64,000 bases of DNA from JAJRVM01 sp963700515 (GTDB taxonomy: Bacteria; Planctomycetota; Planctomycetia; Pirellulales; Pirellulaceae), in assembly GCA_963700515.1 (NCBI GenBank), contig CAVOXY010000048.1, positions 248,001 to 312,000 of the forward strand, read 5' to 3'. This document shows, in pieces, positions 33,369-42,985 of the stretch. The notes under the pieces are model-generated. The model ran no database searches. It saw only the letters and a program-made list of their open reading frames with translations, and was not told where the DNA came from. Positions within the stretch are counted from its first letter, which is position 1. Each line of letters starts with the position of its first letter. Position numbers and translations under genes: made by a program.

Positions 33369-34903
33369 AATCAAAAGGAAAATCTCTTCTTCCGTATATC
33401 CCCGACGCGGTCCCCGGGTGGATGGACGCGTGTCTCACGCTCTACGGACCTGATGGCAAGAAGCTGGCGGCCGTCGACGATTATCACCTGGGTCCCGATC
33501 CCGTATTGGTCTATCCGATCCTCGCGGATGGCCAATACATGTTGGAGGTGCGGGATGTGGTGTATCGCGGCCGTTGGACATTCATCTATCGTTTGAGCAT
33601 GGGCGCATTGCCTCTCCTGGACTCCTTGTTCCCGCTGGGAGGTCAGCGCGGCACGACCGCGCAGCTGGAACTGCGGGGCGTCAATCTCCCCTCCACCAAT
33701 CTGCCCCTTCCCCTGGCGGCCGACAGTCCATCGCAACTGCAAGTCACTTTGCCCGATCTGAATCCCGGTTCAAACAGTCTGCCGTTTGCCGTGGGCGACG
33801 TACCGGAATCGATGGAAACGGAGCCGAACGACGCGTTGGCACAGGCTCAGCGCGTGACGGTCCCACTGACCATCAACGGCCGTATCCAGCAGTCAACCGA
33901 TAGCGACTATTTCATCTTCACGGCCAAGGCCGGTCAGTCTCTGGCACTCGAAGTCCAGGCCCGGCGACTTGGTTCGCCCGTCGATTCCATGCTCTACCTC
34001 TACAATGCCCAGGGTGGGGAACTCAGTCGCAACGATGAGTGGACCGATCCGAACTCGCCACTGCTCACACACCAGGCGGATTCCCGCATTGTCCATACGT
34101 TTCCGGCCGACGGTGACTATGTGGTCCGCATCAAAGACATCCAGCAGAAGGGTGGCGAGGAATACGCCTATCGCCTGCAGATTGCCCCGCCGCGTCCGGA
34201 CTTCACTCTCTCGATCACTCCCGACAATCCACGTCTCTCCAAAGGAGAGACGGCCTTGATCACGGTCCGCGCAACCCGCCTCGATGGTTTTGGAGGTGAG
34301 ATCCGTCTCACGCCGCAAGATCTTCCGGCTGGTTTCTACTGCAGCAGCGGAGTCATACCGGCAGGACAAGACCAAGTGCGTCTGTCAATCAGCGCGCCTG
34401 CCGACGCATCGCCAGGCATCGTGACTCCATCCATCGTGGGAACCGCGGATATCGGCGGCGTGCCGGTGCAACGCGTCGTACATGGCTCGGAAGATGTCAC
34501 TCAAGCGTTCAGTCTGCAGCATAAATTGCCCACACAAGAATTGACCGTCGCCATCATCGAACCGGCACTCCTCACTCTGGGAATCAACGTTTCCCCTGCC
34601 AACGTCGCGGAGGTCAAACCGGGTGCGGATTTGGCGGTCGTCGTCAAGGCGGTTCGTCACGGCGGATCCGCCGGTGCCGTGACCTTGGCACTTGATTCGC
34701 CACCCCCTTGGCTTTCCCTTGAGCCCGCACCCGCCGAGATCCCGGCAGACAAGGATGAACTGGCGGTAACCCTCAAGATCGGCCCGGATGCCCCGGTAGG
34801 CCAAGAGGCCAACGTGCTGATCACCGGCACACTCAAGACCGAGCAGACAACCGCCGTTCGTTTTGCACCAGTAGTACCGATCAAAATCGTGCCGGCGGGA
34901 TAA
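33365..34903 (+). CDS. PPC-domain (pre-peptidase C-terminal) protein, 5'-truncated
   Basis: 512 residues. The first real domain starts mid-fold at GWMDACLTLYGPDGKKLAAV, then GQYMLEVRDVVYRGRWTFIY: this is the second half of the first PPC repeat in a family whose members normally begin with a signal peptide and about 200 more residues. SMETEPNDALAQAQRVTVPL and SDYFIFTAKAGQSLALEVQA mark the second PPC domain, followed by Ig-like segments (PDFTLSITPDNPRLSKGETA). No signal peptide or ribosome site is present here, and the upstream side is the ATP-grasp gene, so the 5' end has been deleted and the copy may not be expressed. Confidence 0.8.
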   Translation: MKSKGKSLLPYIPDAVPGWMDACLTLYGPDGKKLAAVDDYHLGPDPVLVYPILADGQYMLEVRDVVYRGRWTFIYRLSMGALPLLDSLFPLGGQRGTTAQLELRGVNLPSTNLPLPLAADSPSQLQVTLPDLNPGSNSLPFAVGDVPESMETEPNDALAQAQRVTVPLTINGRIQQSTDSDYFIFTAKAGQSLALEVQARRLGSPVDSMLYLYNAQGGELSRNDEWTDPNSPLLTHQADSRIVHTFPADGDYVVRIKDIQQKGGEEYAYRLQIAPPRPDFTLSITPDNPRLSKGETALITVRATRLDGFGGEIRLTPQDLPAGFYCSSGVIPAGQDQVRLSISAPADASPGIVTPSIVGTADIGGVPVQRVVHGSEDVTQAFSLQHKLPTQELTVAIIEPALLTLGINVSPANVAEVKPGADLAVVVKAVRHGGSAGAVTLALDSPPPWLSLEPAPAEIPADKDELAVTLKIGPDAPVGQEANVLITGTLKTEQTTAVRFAPVVPIKIVPAG

Positions 34904-35001
34904 CGGGAGAGAGTTTCACGATTCCAGAGGCAGTTTCCAGGCGAAACTCCGCAATCCGAATCGCGGTACACTTTAATGGACGGCAGCGAGGAACGCAGAC
35001 T

Positions 35002-35022
35002 CCCCTGGGCTTGTCCCAGGGG
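35002..35022 (+). terminator. Hairpin after the PPC gene
   Basis: CCCCTGGG and CCCAGGGG (8 bp) around CTTGT, about 100 bases after the stop. No T-run follows. Confidence 0.45.
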
Positions 35023-35079
35023 TGAACATGACTTGCCAGCTACTTACGATACCCAAGTCCCTCAGTAATATATCCGGCA

Positions 35080-35096
35080 CGCCGCCTTCGGCGGCG
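35080..35096 (+). terminator. UUCG-loop hairpin between PPC and beta-helix genes
   Basis: CGCCGCC and GGCGGCG with a TTC loop (stabilised C-UUCG-G type), about 90 bases before the beta-helix start. Confidence 0.4.
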
Positions 35097-35180
35097 CGCG
35101 GGACATGTGCTTCATGGGGAGTTTCTTGGTAGCGCGCCGGGCATCATCGAACTTGCCATTTGTTTCAAGGAGATCCTCAC

Positions 35181-36932
35181 GTGACCGTAACCATGTCGCC
35201 ATGGGAATACCGCGTTCCGCTAGCAACAGCAGTCCTTTTGCTCAGCGCATGTGCCTGGCAGCTCCCTGCGGCCGAATATTTTGTGGATGGTCAGTTGCCC
35301 ACTGCCTCGGACGACCAGGCAGGCACTGCTGACGCACCATGGAAGACGATTTCCCGAGCAGCTTGTGCCAAAGAGCTCCAGCCGGGTGACACCGTGATCA
35401 TTCGCGCCGGTGTGTATCGCGAGCATGTCACGGTGACGGTCTCGGGCTCGCCCGATCGACCCGTCACGTTTGCGGCGGCACCAGGGGCACGCGTAATGCT
35501 GAAAGGCTCCGAACAGGTCCGTGGCACGTGGACGCGGCTGGCGGGACAACGTGACATTGTCGAACCATATCCGAACGCCTTTGCCGACGTGTGGAAGATT
35601 GAACTGGGCGACGAGTTCTTTACCGATCCGAGGTTTGAGGGGACATACCGCGACAAGTCACGTCGCTGGGTTTCTCAGGTTTTTTTGGACGAGGCTCTCC
35701 CGTTGCAGCGAATCGGTCCCGATCCGATCTATCGCAACGAACCGTATCTTCAACTGCAAACCATCGGCCTTGGTGTCGCTGACCTGATACAGGACTCGTT
35801 CTTCTTCGATGCAACAACCCAGACCCTCTATGTAAAGATGGCTGGCGAACCCGGCTGGCACGTGGTTGAAGTGGGCGTGCGAGGCTTCGTCCTCAGTGGC
35901 GAGGGATTGCACGATGTGGTTTTTCGTGGCCTGGAAATCCGGCATAATCGCCAGCCTGGTGGACAGTGGTCCATGGTCTCGCTGGGCAATTGCCAGCGAT
36001 TGACATTCGAACGGTGCCGAGTCTACGGCGCTGATTTCTGCGGCTTGGGCATCGGTCGGTCCAAGGACTGCACGATCCGGGATTGCGACCTGTCGTATAA
36101 CGGCAACACCGGGTTGGGCATGGGGCAGTGCGAAGACTGCCTGGTCGAGCATTGTACCTTGTTGGCCAATAACTACCGCCGTTTTCATCCCGGCTGGCAC
36201 GCCGGTGGCATGAAGTGCATTCCCGGCAACGTGCGTTGCGCCGTCCGCGACTGCGAAGCGGCGTACAACGTCAATTCGGACGGCATCTGGTTCGATGCCG
36301 AGAACGCGGACATCCGGATCATTGGCAACGTCTCGCATCACAACGACGGGTGCGGAATCTTCTTCGAGATCAACAAAGGCGGAGGGATCATCGCCGACAA
36401 TCTCGTGTATGCGAATCGAGGTCGGGGGATCTACATTTCCGGATCGCAGAAGACCTGGATCGTCCATAACACAGTGGCCTTCAACCATAGTGGGATCGTC
36501 TGCATGCCGCGCGGCGAAGACTGGCCGTTGGATGACGTACATGTGCTCAATAATCTGCTCCTGACAAACCGCCTGGCGGCAGACGGATATGCGCGGGGAG
36601 CCGATCTGACCGTCTACATGGGAGCCGACGAGTCGCCGCAGCGGACGGTTACCGGAAACCAGAGTGATTACAACGTCTTTTCCACCGCCGCGTTCGAACC
36701 GTCGATGCGCCACTCCTGGAATCCCGACAATACACTCGCACAATGGCAACAGCTTTTTCAAGAAGATCTCCATTCGCAATTATTGGCCGTTTCAGCGCAG
36801 CAATTGGGAGCCAGCTTTCAGTTGGAAAAGTGCGACGGCTTGGAGCGTATCGGACAGCTACCTGACGACGTGAAGCAAGTACTTCCCGGTTTGCGCACCG
36901 TGGGCTGTTGGCGGACCAGCTGGCCAAAATAG
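35181..36932 (+). CDS. Exported right-handed parallel beta-helix protein (polysaccharide-lyase-like)
   Basis: About 584 residues from a GTG at 35181, chosen because AAGGAG lies eight bases upstream. A signal peptide (PLATAVLLLSACAWQLPAAE) is followed by the DUF1565-type start (TADAPWKTISRAACAKELQP, GDTVIIRAGVYREHVTVTVS) and a long beta-helix with repeated coils such as LTFERCRVYGADFCGLGIGR, CTIRDCDLSYNGNTGLGMGQ and ADIRIIGNVSHHNDGCGIFF. Such proteins bind or cleave polysaccharides; no catalytic lyase triad could be assigned from sequence alone. Confidence 0.87.
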   Translation: MTVTMSPWEYRVPLATAVLLLSACAWQLPAAEYFVDGQLPTASDDQAGTADAPWKTISRAACAKELQPGDTVIIRAGVYREHVTVTVSGSPDRPVTFAAAPGARVMLKGSEQVRGTWTRLAGQRDIVEPYPNAFADVWKIELGDEFFTDPRFEGTYRDKSRRWVSQVFLDEALPLQRIGPDPIYRNEPYLQLQTIGLGVADLIQDSFFFDATTQTLYVKMAGEPGWHVVEVGVRGFVLSGEGLHDVVFRGLEIRHNRQPGGQWSMVSLGNCQRLTFERCRVYGADFCGLGIGRSKDCTIRDCDLSYNGNTGLGMGQCEDCLVEHCTLLANNYRRFHPGWHAGGMKCIPGNVRCAVRDCEAAYNVNSDGIWFDAENADIRIIGNVSHHNDGCGIFFEINKGGGIIADNLVYANRGRGIYISGSQKTWIVHNTVAFNHSGIVCMPRGEDWPLDDVHVLNNLLLTNRLAADGYARGADLTVYMGADESPQRTVTGNQSDYNVFSTAAFEPSMRHSWNPDNTLAQWQQLFQEDLHSQLLAVSAQQLGASFQLEKCDGLERIGQLPDDVKQVLPGLRTVGCWRTSWPK

Positions 36933-37233
36933 ACTATTGGTAGTTTGTCACCGGTCATTTGTCATTGGCATAAACGAGCTATCTGGACCGCTCTACCCGC
37001 TTGGAGGGAATCCAATGCCCCCCCTACTCTTCCCACACTCGCGCTATCTCCTGTGCAAACAGTCCTGGCACGCGATCCAGCGCCGGGCGGCCCAGATGCG
37101 GCAAGCTGTCCAGCACGCCTGAAGTGTTAGTCGATTACATCGGTGCAGGGTGCGCACTTCCATATGAAACTGACGACTCCATGGGAGAACGATTAGACGT
37201 CGCAGCCACGTTCGATTGCGGCCGCCGGCCGCA
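36933..37233. other. Short region with degenerate heptamers and a possible micro-ORF
   Basis: ATTGGTAGTTTGTCACCGGTCATTTGTC (36937-36964, given here as a pattern of seven-base steps TTGGTA, TTTGTC, CGGTCA, TTGTCA) echoes the heptamers at 30654 and 31972. The rest shows no domain. Confidence 0.45.
37015..37122 (+). CDS. Possible 35-residue peptide
   Basis: ATG at 37015 follows GGAGGG with a good gap. The product (LLFPHSRYLLCKQSWHAIQR and a basic tail) has no recognised family; it may be a truncated remnant. Confidence 0.25.
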   Translation: MPPLLFPHSRYLLCKQSWHAIQRRAAQMRQAVQHA

Positions 37234-38934
37234 TTACGAGATCGCCGGTGCATCCTGACTGGGATCGAACCGGCGATAGACACGGGCCAGCAATACGCTG
37301 GTGCCCAGGGCGGCTGCCGTGATCAGCACCCAGACGCCAAGGCTGAAGACGATTGATAGCCCAACCAACTCGCTGCCGGGGATGAGCCACGTGACAATCT
37401 GGCGGGCCAGCAGCGCCCAGCTCAACATCAACACCAGCGCGACCGCGAACAGCAGGCTTTTCGCCGTGAACGTGAGAATCGTACGCAAGAACACGCCGAG
37501 TCCTTCCTGACTCAGGCGATAGGGGTACAGCAAAAAGATCACATTCTCCATGGCAAAAATCAACACATTGGTCGGCACCAGTAACATCACCGCCGCCACA
37601 TAGAAGACCAATGGGTACGGGCGAACGACCATGGCTGCCAGCAATACCACCATTTGAAACGCCGTGCAGAGCAACACGGGCACTGCCAACTGACCTGCCG
37701 TGACTGCCCAGGGACTGGCTGGGAGCGCCTTGATGGTCGCCAATCGGTCGACATCGCGGCGAAAATCAAATTTCAAAGCGGTTGGCAGCAGCAGGAATGA
37801 ATAGAATACCAAACCACCCACGGTCTGGACCAACATCATCCATCCGGATTGTGGAATCAGCAAAGTCGCGCAGGAGAGGAGCCCGGGGACAATCAACGAT
37901 ATGCCAACCGAAGTGCGATAGCGGTATGCGCCAATCGCTTGGCGCCAAGCCAGAGGACCGGCACCCCACAGCCAGACCGGTATGCGCACGGAACACGGAG
38001 TTACGTGGCGCATCTCGATGGTGCCCCGAGTACCGGCGTGGTGCTGCTGAAACGCTTTTCGTTCGGCAGCGAGACGCCACCTCTGTATCAATTGATCCAA
38101 TCGCACCACGGACTCAGCCAGTACGACCACCAGGACTGCGGCCAGCAGCAGACGGGCCGCGAACTCTACCGAAAAGCCCGTTGCTAACATGACACTCCCG
38201 AAGGCATGGAAGGGTATTTCAGCTGCCCAGCCAAACCACACGGTCCGCAGATTCATCACCGAGTTGACGATGCGCAAGCCCACAACAAGCACGGCTGGCA
38301 ACTCACTTCGCGCCATGTCATCGAGCAAGGGGAGGGAGTTCGCCAAAGCGATGATCAGGCATATTCCGGCCGTCCCCAATACGGCTGATCGAAACAATAG
38401 AAACGCTCGGCCCGACATCCCGTAGACCAAGATCTCAATCACCATGCGAACGAGGTCGACAAACAACAGTGCCATGAACATGCCGATGAACCCGGCCAGC
38501 CAGAAGTGCAGATCGGGGAGCATCACCAGCGAGAAACAGGCCGCCTTCGCCACCGCCGCCACGGCAATCGTGATCAAGCGATAAATGACCAGATCACGAC
38601 GCCTGAGCGGCACCGCACCAAGCATCTCACGTTCGGCCGGCGTCCACTCGAAAGGCTCGATGGGGGTGCGACAGGCCGCCTTCAGCAAGTGCCAGACCGA
38701 GTACGCCAAGAGACCCGCTGGTATCCAGATGGCAAGTTTCCGCGGATCAGCCGGCTCGCGAAAGAAAAGCCCCGCAACCACTTGTCCGAGCCACAACACG
38801 GCCAAGAGAACTGCCATGCTGGACAGGATCAACCGTCGTCGCCCTCGAAAGCTCCGTACGGTTCGCGACCAACGTGCCGCGGCCTGGTACCGTAGCAATT
38901 GCAGCAGGGCAGGATGTGGAAGAAAACCTGGCAT
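37234..38934 (-). CDS. ABC-type exporter permease protein
   Basis: 566 residues with about 12-14 hydrophobic segments in two halves, for example ILSSMAVLLAVLWLGQVVAG, AVLVVGLRIVNSVMNL, AARLLLAAVLVVVLAESVV and MVVLLAAMVVRPYPLVFYVA. A cytoplasmic helical stretch (LDQLIQRWRLAAERKAFQQH) lies in the middle. It resembles the large ABC-2-like permeases (putative ABC exporter) of planctomycetes. It follows the ATPase gene on the same strand after a gap of about 100 bases, which supports one transporter operon. Substrate unknown. Confidence 0.83.
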   Translation of the reverse strand: MPGFLPHPALLQLLRYQAAARWSRTVRSFRGRRRLILSSMAVLLAVLWLGQVVAGLFFREPADPRKLAIWIPAGLLAYSVWHLLKAACRTPIEPFEWTPAEREMLGAVPLRRRDLVIYRLITIAVAAVAKAACFSLVMLPDLHFWLAGFIGMFMALLFVDLVRMVIEILVYGMSGRAFLLFRSAVLGTAGICLIIALANSLPLLDDMARSELPAVLVVGLRIVNSVMNLRTVWFGWAAEIPFHAFGSVMLATGFSVEFAARLLLAAVLVVVLAESVVRLDQLIQRWRLAAERKAFQQHHAGTRGTIEMRHVTPCSVRIPVWLWGAGPLAWRQAIGAYRYRTSVGISLIVPGLLSCATLLIPQSGWMMLVQTVGGLVFYSFLLLPTALKFDFRRDVDRLATIKALPASPWAVTAGQLAVPVLLCTAFQMVVLLAAMVVRPYPLVFYVAAVMLLVPTNVLIFAMENVIFLLYPYRLSQEGLGVFLRTILTFTAKSLLFAVALVLMLSWALLARQIVTWLIPGSELVGLSIVFSLGVWVLITAAALGTSVLLARVYRRFDPSQDAPAIS

Positions 38935-39035
38935 AGGAGGCTGATGACGCGCGGGTCCGTAGAGTTTCGCTATTTCACAAAGAGAAGTTCACACTGGCTT
39001 TCGTGGGTCACCAAGTCATTCGTCGTCCAACTGTG

Positions 39036-39812
39036 TCACGCGACGGGTACTCCTGTATTTTCGCCGAGCGATATTTCTTTCGCCGGCAGGGAATGATTGA
39101 TAGCCCGGAAAAAGATGTCTTCCAGAGTTGCGTCATCGCGCAGGTCCGCGAACATACTGCGCAATTCACCAATGGTTCCGAAGAAACGCTTCCGTCCGAC
39201 ATCCAAAATCAATACGTGCGAGCAGATATCCTCGACCATCGCCAACAAGTGCGAACTGATAATTACGGCGGCCCCTTGTTCGGCGCGCTGCAGAATCGAT
39301 TGTTTCAGGACGCGGATGCCACGTGGATCGAGGCCGGTCATCGGCTCGTCCAGCAGCAGCGCAAGGGGGTCGTGAAGGTATGCGCAGCAGATGGCCAGTT
39401 TCTGACGCATCCCTCGTGACAGATCAGCAGCACGTGTCTGCCGTTTGCCTTCCAGGTCAAATCCTTGCAGCAGCAATGTAATCTTCTCGACTGGATCATT
39501 CACACCAAAGACGCTCGCCATAAACGCCAGGTGCTGCTCCACCGTCAGATCGTGAAACAACTGTGGATCGTCCGGCACGTACGCCGCGCGGCGCTTCACT
39601 TCCAACGGGCTATGAGCCAGGTCAAATCCCGCGATGCGCAATTCCCCGGCGCTCGATGGAATAATACCAGCCAACGCCCGTAACGTCGTCGTCTTTCCAG
39701 CTCCATTGGGACCGACCAACCCCAGCACCTGGCCAGCGGCCACGTGAAACGATACTGCGGACACGGCCACGGTCGAATCGTACGCCTTGCTGAACTGAAG
39801 AGCCTCAATCAC
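39036..39812 (-). CDS. ABC transporter ATP-binding protein
   Basis: 258 residues. Walker A GPNGAGKT at 34-41, Q-loop region around YVPDDPQLFHDLTVEQHL, signature LSRGMRQKLA at 131-140, Walker B LLLDEPMTGLD at 152-162 and H-loop in IISSHLLAMVEDI. The sequence AGIIPSSAGELRIAGFDLAH and the C-terminal regulatory tail are of the CcmA/ABC-2 exporter type. It drives the permease encoded immediately downstream (37234-38934). Confidence 0.95.
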   Translation of the reverse strand: MIEALQFSKAYDSTVAVSAVSFHVAAGQVLGLVGPNGAGKTTTLRALAGIIPSSAGELRIAGFDLAHSPLEVKRRAAYVPDDPQLFHDLTVEQHLAFMASVFGVNDPVEKITLLLQGFDLEGKRQTRAADLSRGMRQKLAICCAYLHDPLALLLDEPMTGLDPRGIRVLKQSILQRAEQGAAVIISSHLLAMVEDICSHVLILDVGRKRFFGTIGELRSMFADLRDDATLEDIFFRAINHSLPAKEISLGENTGVPVA

Positions 39813-39947
39813 AGATGACCTCCGAGCAGGACAGCCTCGCCAACTTGATATGACAAGCTTACCTTGTCAGTAGCGAAACACGTCCCCCGGCGAATCGTTG
39901 TATGCCGTACAGTTCCGGTAATCGTACCCCGAACGCGAGGCTGCCGG

Positions 39948-41075
39948 TCAGTCCGTCAGATTATCTTTTACCGTCATCTTCTTCATCGCGTCGTAGACGA
40001 TGGCTTCACCCGTGTTGTGCCGGAAGATATTGTCTTTGACAATCCAGTGATCACAATTGCCGCCGATCTGCAAACTGTGTTTGTGCCGATACTGCTCAGC
40101 GTTCCAGCTGAAGACCTGATTGCCGCAGAACGTGGTCTCGTGAGCGTTACTGGCGATGACGGCCGAATATTCTCCCGATCGCGTCTGTGAATTGGTATGG
40201 AACGTGTTGCCGGAGATGATATTGAACATACTCCCATCACCATCCTCGGTTCCTATCATCAGTCCCGCTTCACGACTTTCCTCAAACCGGTTGTTTTCCA
40301 CTCGATTGAAATTCGCGCCCGGTCCCATTCGCAAAGCCACTTGATTGCCCCAATGGTAGTTCATGCTGTAGGTGCCGGCCGACGAGTGGTCCAAGACGCA
40401 ACCGCTACGTGGAAACGTACGATGCGTGCCGAACTGATTACCAACAACGTAGAAGTCGTTGTTGTGCAAGCTCGACAATTGATCGCCCAGATTGCCGATG
40501 AAGTGGCAGTTCCGCACCGAATTGGATGACATCGGATGCTTCGGATCACCTTCATAGCGCACGCCGCTCTCCGCAAAATTGACGATCCGGCAGAATTCAA
40601 CTGTTGACGAACTGCTATTGCCCCGGTAACAAATTGCCGATCCGAAAGTAGCTGATTCATCCCCCTGCAGCAGAATATTGCGAACCGTGCAGAAGCTTGA
40701 ACCGATCAGCTGTAAGGCGTCGCCATTGCCACGTCGGGTGATTTTAGTGTCCCAACCGGTACCCACGACATTTACGAAATTCTTGGATCGGATTTCGATC
40801 GTTCGGTCGATTACGTAACTGCCTGGGTCTAGATAGATCGTTCCACCGGTAGGTGACACCTTTCCAGCCGCCGCAAAAAGATCCTCGACGGTCGACACGT
40901 GCCACACACGGCTCTCGTCCTGTGGCAACGCCAGCGAACCTGTCGCAGCGGACGGCTTGCTGATGCTAACGGTGGCCGCTAGGGCACAGATGGTCCCAAG
41001 CGTGCCTACGGCAAGCAAATTCCCCACGTGCCGCACGAGTCGTGACGGTAACGCAGATGTTCGATGATCGTCCAT
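39948..41075 (-). CDS. Exported right-handed beta-helix protein
   Basis: About 375 residues from the ATG at 41075 (an in-frame TTG lies further up). A hydrophobic N-terminus (VGNLLAVGTLGTICALAATV) is followed by VWHVSTVEDLFAAAGKVSPT and GGTIYLDPGSYVIDRTIEIR, the usual entry to a pectate-lyase-like helix. Coils then repeat with asparagine ladders (FCTVRNILLQGDES, STVEFCRIVNFAESGVRYEG, NRVENNRFEESREAGLMIGT). Function probably polysaccharide binding or lyase activity; no catalytic set identified. Confidence 0.85.
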   Translation of the reverse strand: MDDHRTSALPSRLVRHVGNLLAVGTLGTICALAATVSISKPSAATGSLALPQDESRVWHVSTVEDLFAAAGKVSPTGGTIYLDPGSYVIDRTIEIRSKNFVNVVGTGWDTKITRRGNGDALQLIGSSFCTVRNILLQGDESATFGSAICYRGNSSSSTVEFCRIVNFAESGVRYEGDPKHPMSSNSVRNCHFIGNLGDQLSSLHNNDFYVVGNQFGTHRTFPRSGCVLDHSSAGTYSMNYHWGNQVALRMGPGANFNRVENNRFEESREAGLMIGTEDGDGSMFNIISGNTFHTNSQTRSGEYSAVIASNAHETTFCGNQVFSWNAEQYRHKHSLQIGGNCDHWIVKDNIFRHNTGEAIVYDAMKKMTVKDNLTD

Positions 41076-41376
41076 GGCAGAATCCCCATGCGAGAGTTTC
41101 AAGTGCTGGTCGAGTCGCAGGACGGTGGTCGTGCACCGGGCGATGAATATTGTTTCTCGAGATGTTCCACGTCCGCAAGGTAGAGTATGCCCCGGGTTCG
41201 TGTTGATCGCCAGTCACACGGCAGGCTTTGGGCATCTGGTCGCGGACCGTTGGTGCGCCACTATGGAATAGCCGGTGAGGTATCGATGCTCGTATCCCTT
41301 TGTCCTATACTCCGAGGGCGTCATGGTGTGACGACAAACTGCGATCCTTCGACGCTCGAACGCCATGTCGTCAGTC

Positions 41377-41560
41377 GGTAGCGGACCAGTTGTGATCCCG
41401 CCGGGATAAACCCGACGGAAATCGGGAAGCGTCGGCGCGTCGGTAGCGGACCAGTTGTGATCCCGCCGGGATAAACCCGACGGAAATCGGGAGGCGTTGG
41501 CGCGTTGGTAGCGGACCAGTTGTGATCCCGCCGGGATAAACCCGACGGAAATCGGGAGGG
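41377..41560 (-). repeat. Three 65-bp units of the palindromic family (mosaic array, inverted)
   Basis: Copies at 41377, 41442 and 41507 start GGTAGCGGACCAGTTGTGAT followed by CCCGCCGGGATAAACCCGAC and GGAAATCGGGA. They are reverse complements of the 13599 units with the palindrome arms altered (CCGTCGGGTTTATCCCGGCGG). Confidence 0.9.
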
Positions 41561-41568
41561 GCACGATA

Positions 41569-41712
41569 TGGCCAGCTACCAGGAGCTAGGACCACATCCC
41601 GCTTCCGCCGTGCTTGCCTCGGCGGGGCGACAACTGGCCAGCTACCAGCGAGCAGGACCACATCCCGCTTCCGCCGTGCTTGCCTCGGCGGGGCGACAAC
41701 TGGCCAGCTACA
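41569..41712 (+). repeat. Two 66-bp units of the palindromic family plus a stub (mosaic array, direct)
   Basis: Units at 41569 and 41635 read TGGCCAGCTACCAGGAGCTA and TGGCCAGCTACCAGCGAGCA, then CTTCCGCCGTGCTTGCCTCG and GCGGGGCGACAAC; a third stub begins at 41701. The stub supplies the stop codon (CTA, complement of TAG) of the second URO-D gene at 41708. Confidence 0.9.
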
Positions 41713-42746
41713 GTCGCGTATCGTACATCGCCAGGATGTTTTCAGGTGGTACATCGGGCTGGAACAAGTGCGCGGGTCCCAGTACATATCCGCCGCCGGC
41801 TCCCAACACGCAACAATATCGTTCGACTGTCGCTGCGCACTTCTTCTGACGAACCGTGCGGCAAAAGGCGTTGCATGTCGATCCCGCCGTGAAAGCTGAC
41901 CTGGTCGCCGTAGTCGGACTTGAGCCGCTCGGGTGCCATTTCCGGTCCCACCGGCTGAATGGGATCCAGCAGATCAACGCCCAGCGCAATCAGATCGGGA
42001 ATGAACGCCCGGATCAAGCCGCAACTGTGATAGAGCACTTTCCCGCCCAGAGAGTGAATGCAATCGGTCATCTCCTTCAGGTAGGGCGCAACGTACTGCC
42101 GAAACATGTCGAGTGAAATCAGCGGCCCGGTCTGGCAACCCAAATCGCTGATCAGCAGATACAGATCGATGCGGCCCGCAGTGGCTTCAGCCGCTCGCAC
42201 GTAATCCTGTTTGTAGAAGTCGGCGAACTTCCGCCCCAGGAAGTGGACCCAGTCGGGCCGCAGGGCCATGTCCATGAACATGCCTTCCCAGCCTCGCACG
42301 AGGCCGGGCCGCTGCCACACGTCCGCAAACCCGTAGAGGAGCGCATGTCGGTCGTGGCGCCGGCATTGCTGTGCCAAGGATGAGTAATCGAAGTCGTCCA
42401 CCGATGGCCAGGCGAAACTCTCCAGATCAGCCAAGCTCGTCGCGTCCGAAAGCGCTCCCTTCACATCCTCGCGCATGGGGCCCCAGCCGGTTTCCTGATA
42501 GACATAGCGCTCGCCCCAGAAATTCTGACACACTCCCCCCGTCAGTTTCTGCTCTGGCAACGCCGGAATCTCCAGATGGCGAATGTCGACGCCCAGCTCG
42601 TCCAGGACTCGGTTTCGATCCGCGTGCCCCACATACTCGAGCAGGCGGCGCCATGTCGGTTCTTCCGCCCAGAAATCGCGCGGTACGCGATCCGGCTGGT
42701 TATGTTCGATCGCGGAGAGCACTCGCTCACGAGGTGTCATATCCAT
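41708..42746 (-). CDS. URO-D family protein (second copy), frameshifted near its 3' end
   Basis: About 346 residues if repaired. ATG at 42746 follows AAGGGG with nine bases. MTPRERVLSAIEHNQPDRVP, PALPEQKLTGGVCQNFWGER, LISDLGCQTGPLISLDMFRQ and KVLYHSCGLIRAFIPDLIAL match the family's methyltransferase-like branch. The frame breaks near 41850 in a GTGCGCAGCG stretch; the +1 frame gives RYCCVLGAGGGYVLGPAHLF and PDVPPENILAMYDTRL, the standard C-terminus. Without repair the frame runs to a stop at 41742. As with the first copy, 66-bp family repeats start directly after the gene. Confidence 0.82.
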
Positions 42747-42792
42747 GTTTTGAGACCCCTTCCTCGAAACGCGGCTGATGGCGACAACCAAA

Positions 42793-42835
42793 CGTAGAAC
42801 GGAATTCAATCCGTTTGTGCAGCTCCCGGCGTGTC
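42793..42835 (-). repeat. Single copy of the ACGGAATTCAATCCGT element
   Basis: CGTAGAACGGAATTCAATCC then GTTTGTGCAGCTCCCGG, between the URO-D start and the fucosidase gene. One base of the palindrome differs from the other loci. Confidence 0.65.
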
Positions 42836-42985
42836 CCACTTGCCCGACGCAATACCTGATTGATGACGTTCTCGATCATCGCTCGAGTCGTGTTCCCGCC
42901 GATCTCGGTACAGGCGTCACGAGCGTGGAAATCGAAGTGAATGCCGAGGAAACTGTCCGCTCATTTCAGACGTTGCGGCTCTCCC

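Noticed and set aside
35658..36779. 373-residue antisense frame under the beta-helix gene
   Set aside because: Shadow frame; the plus-strand product has signal peptide and regular coils.
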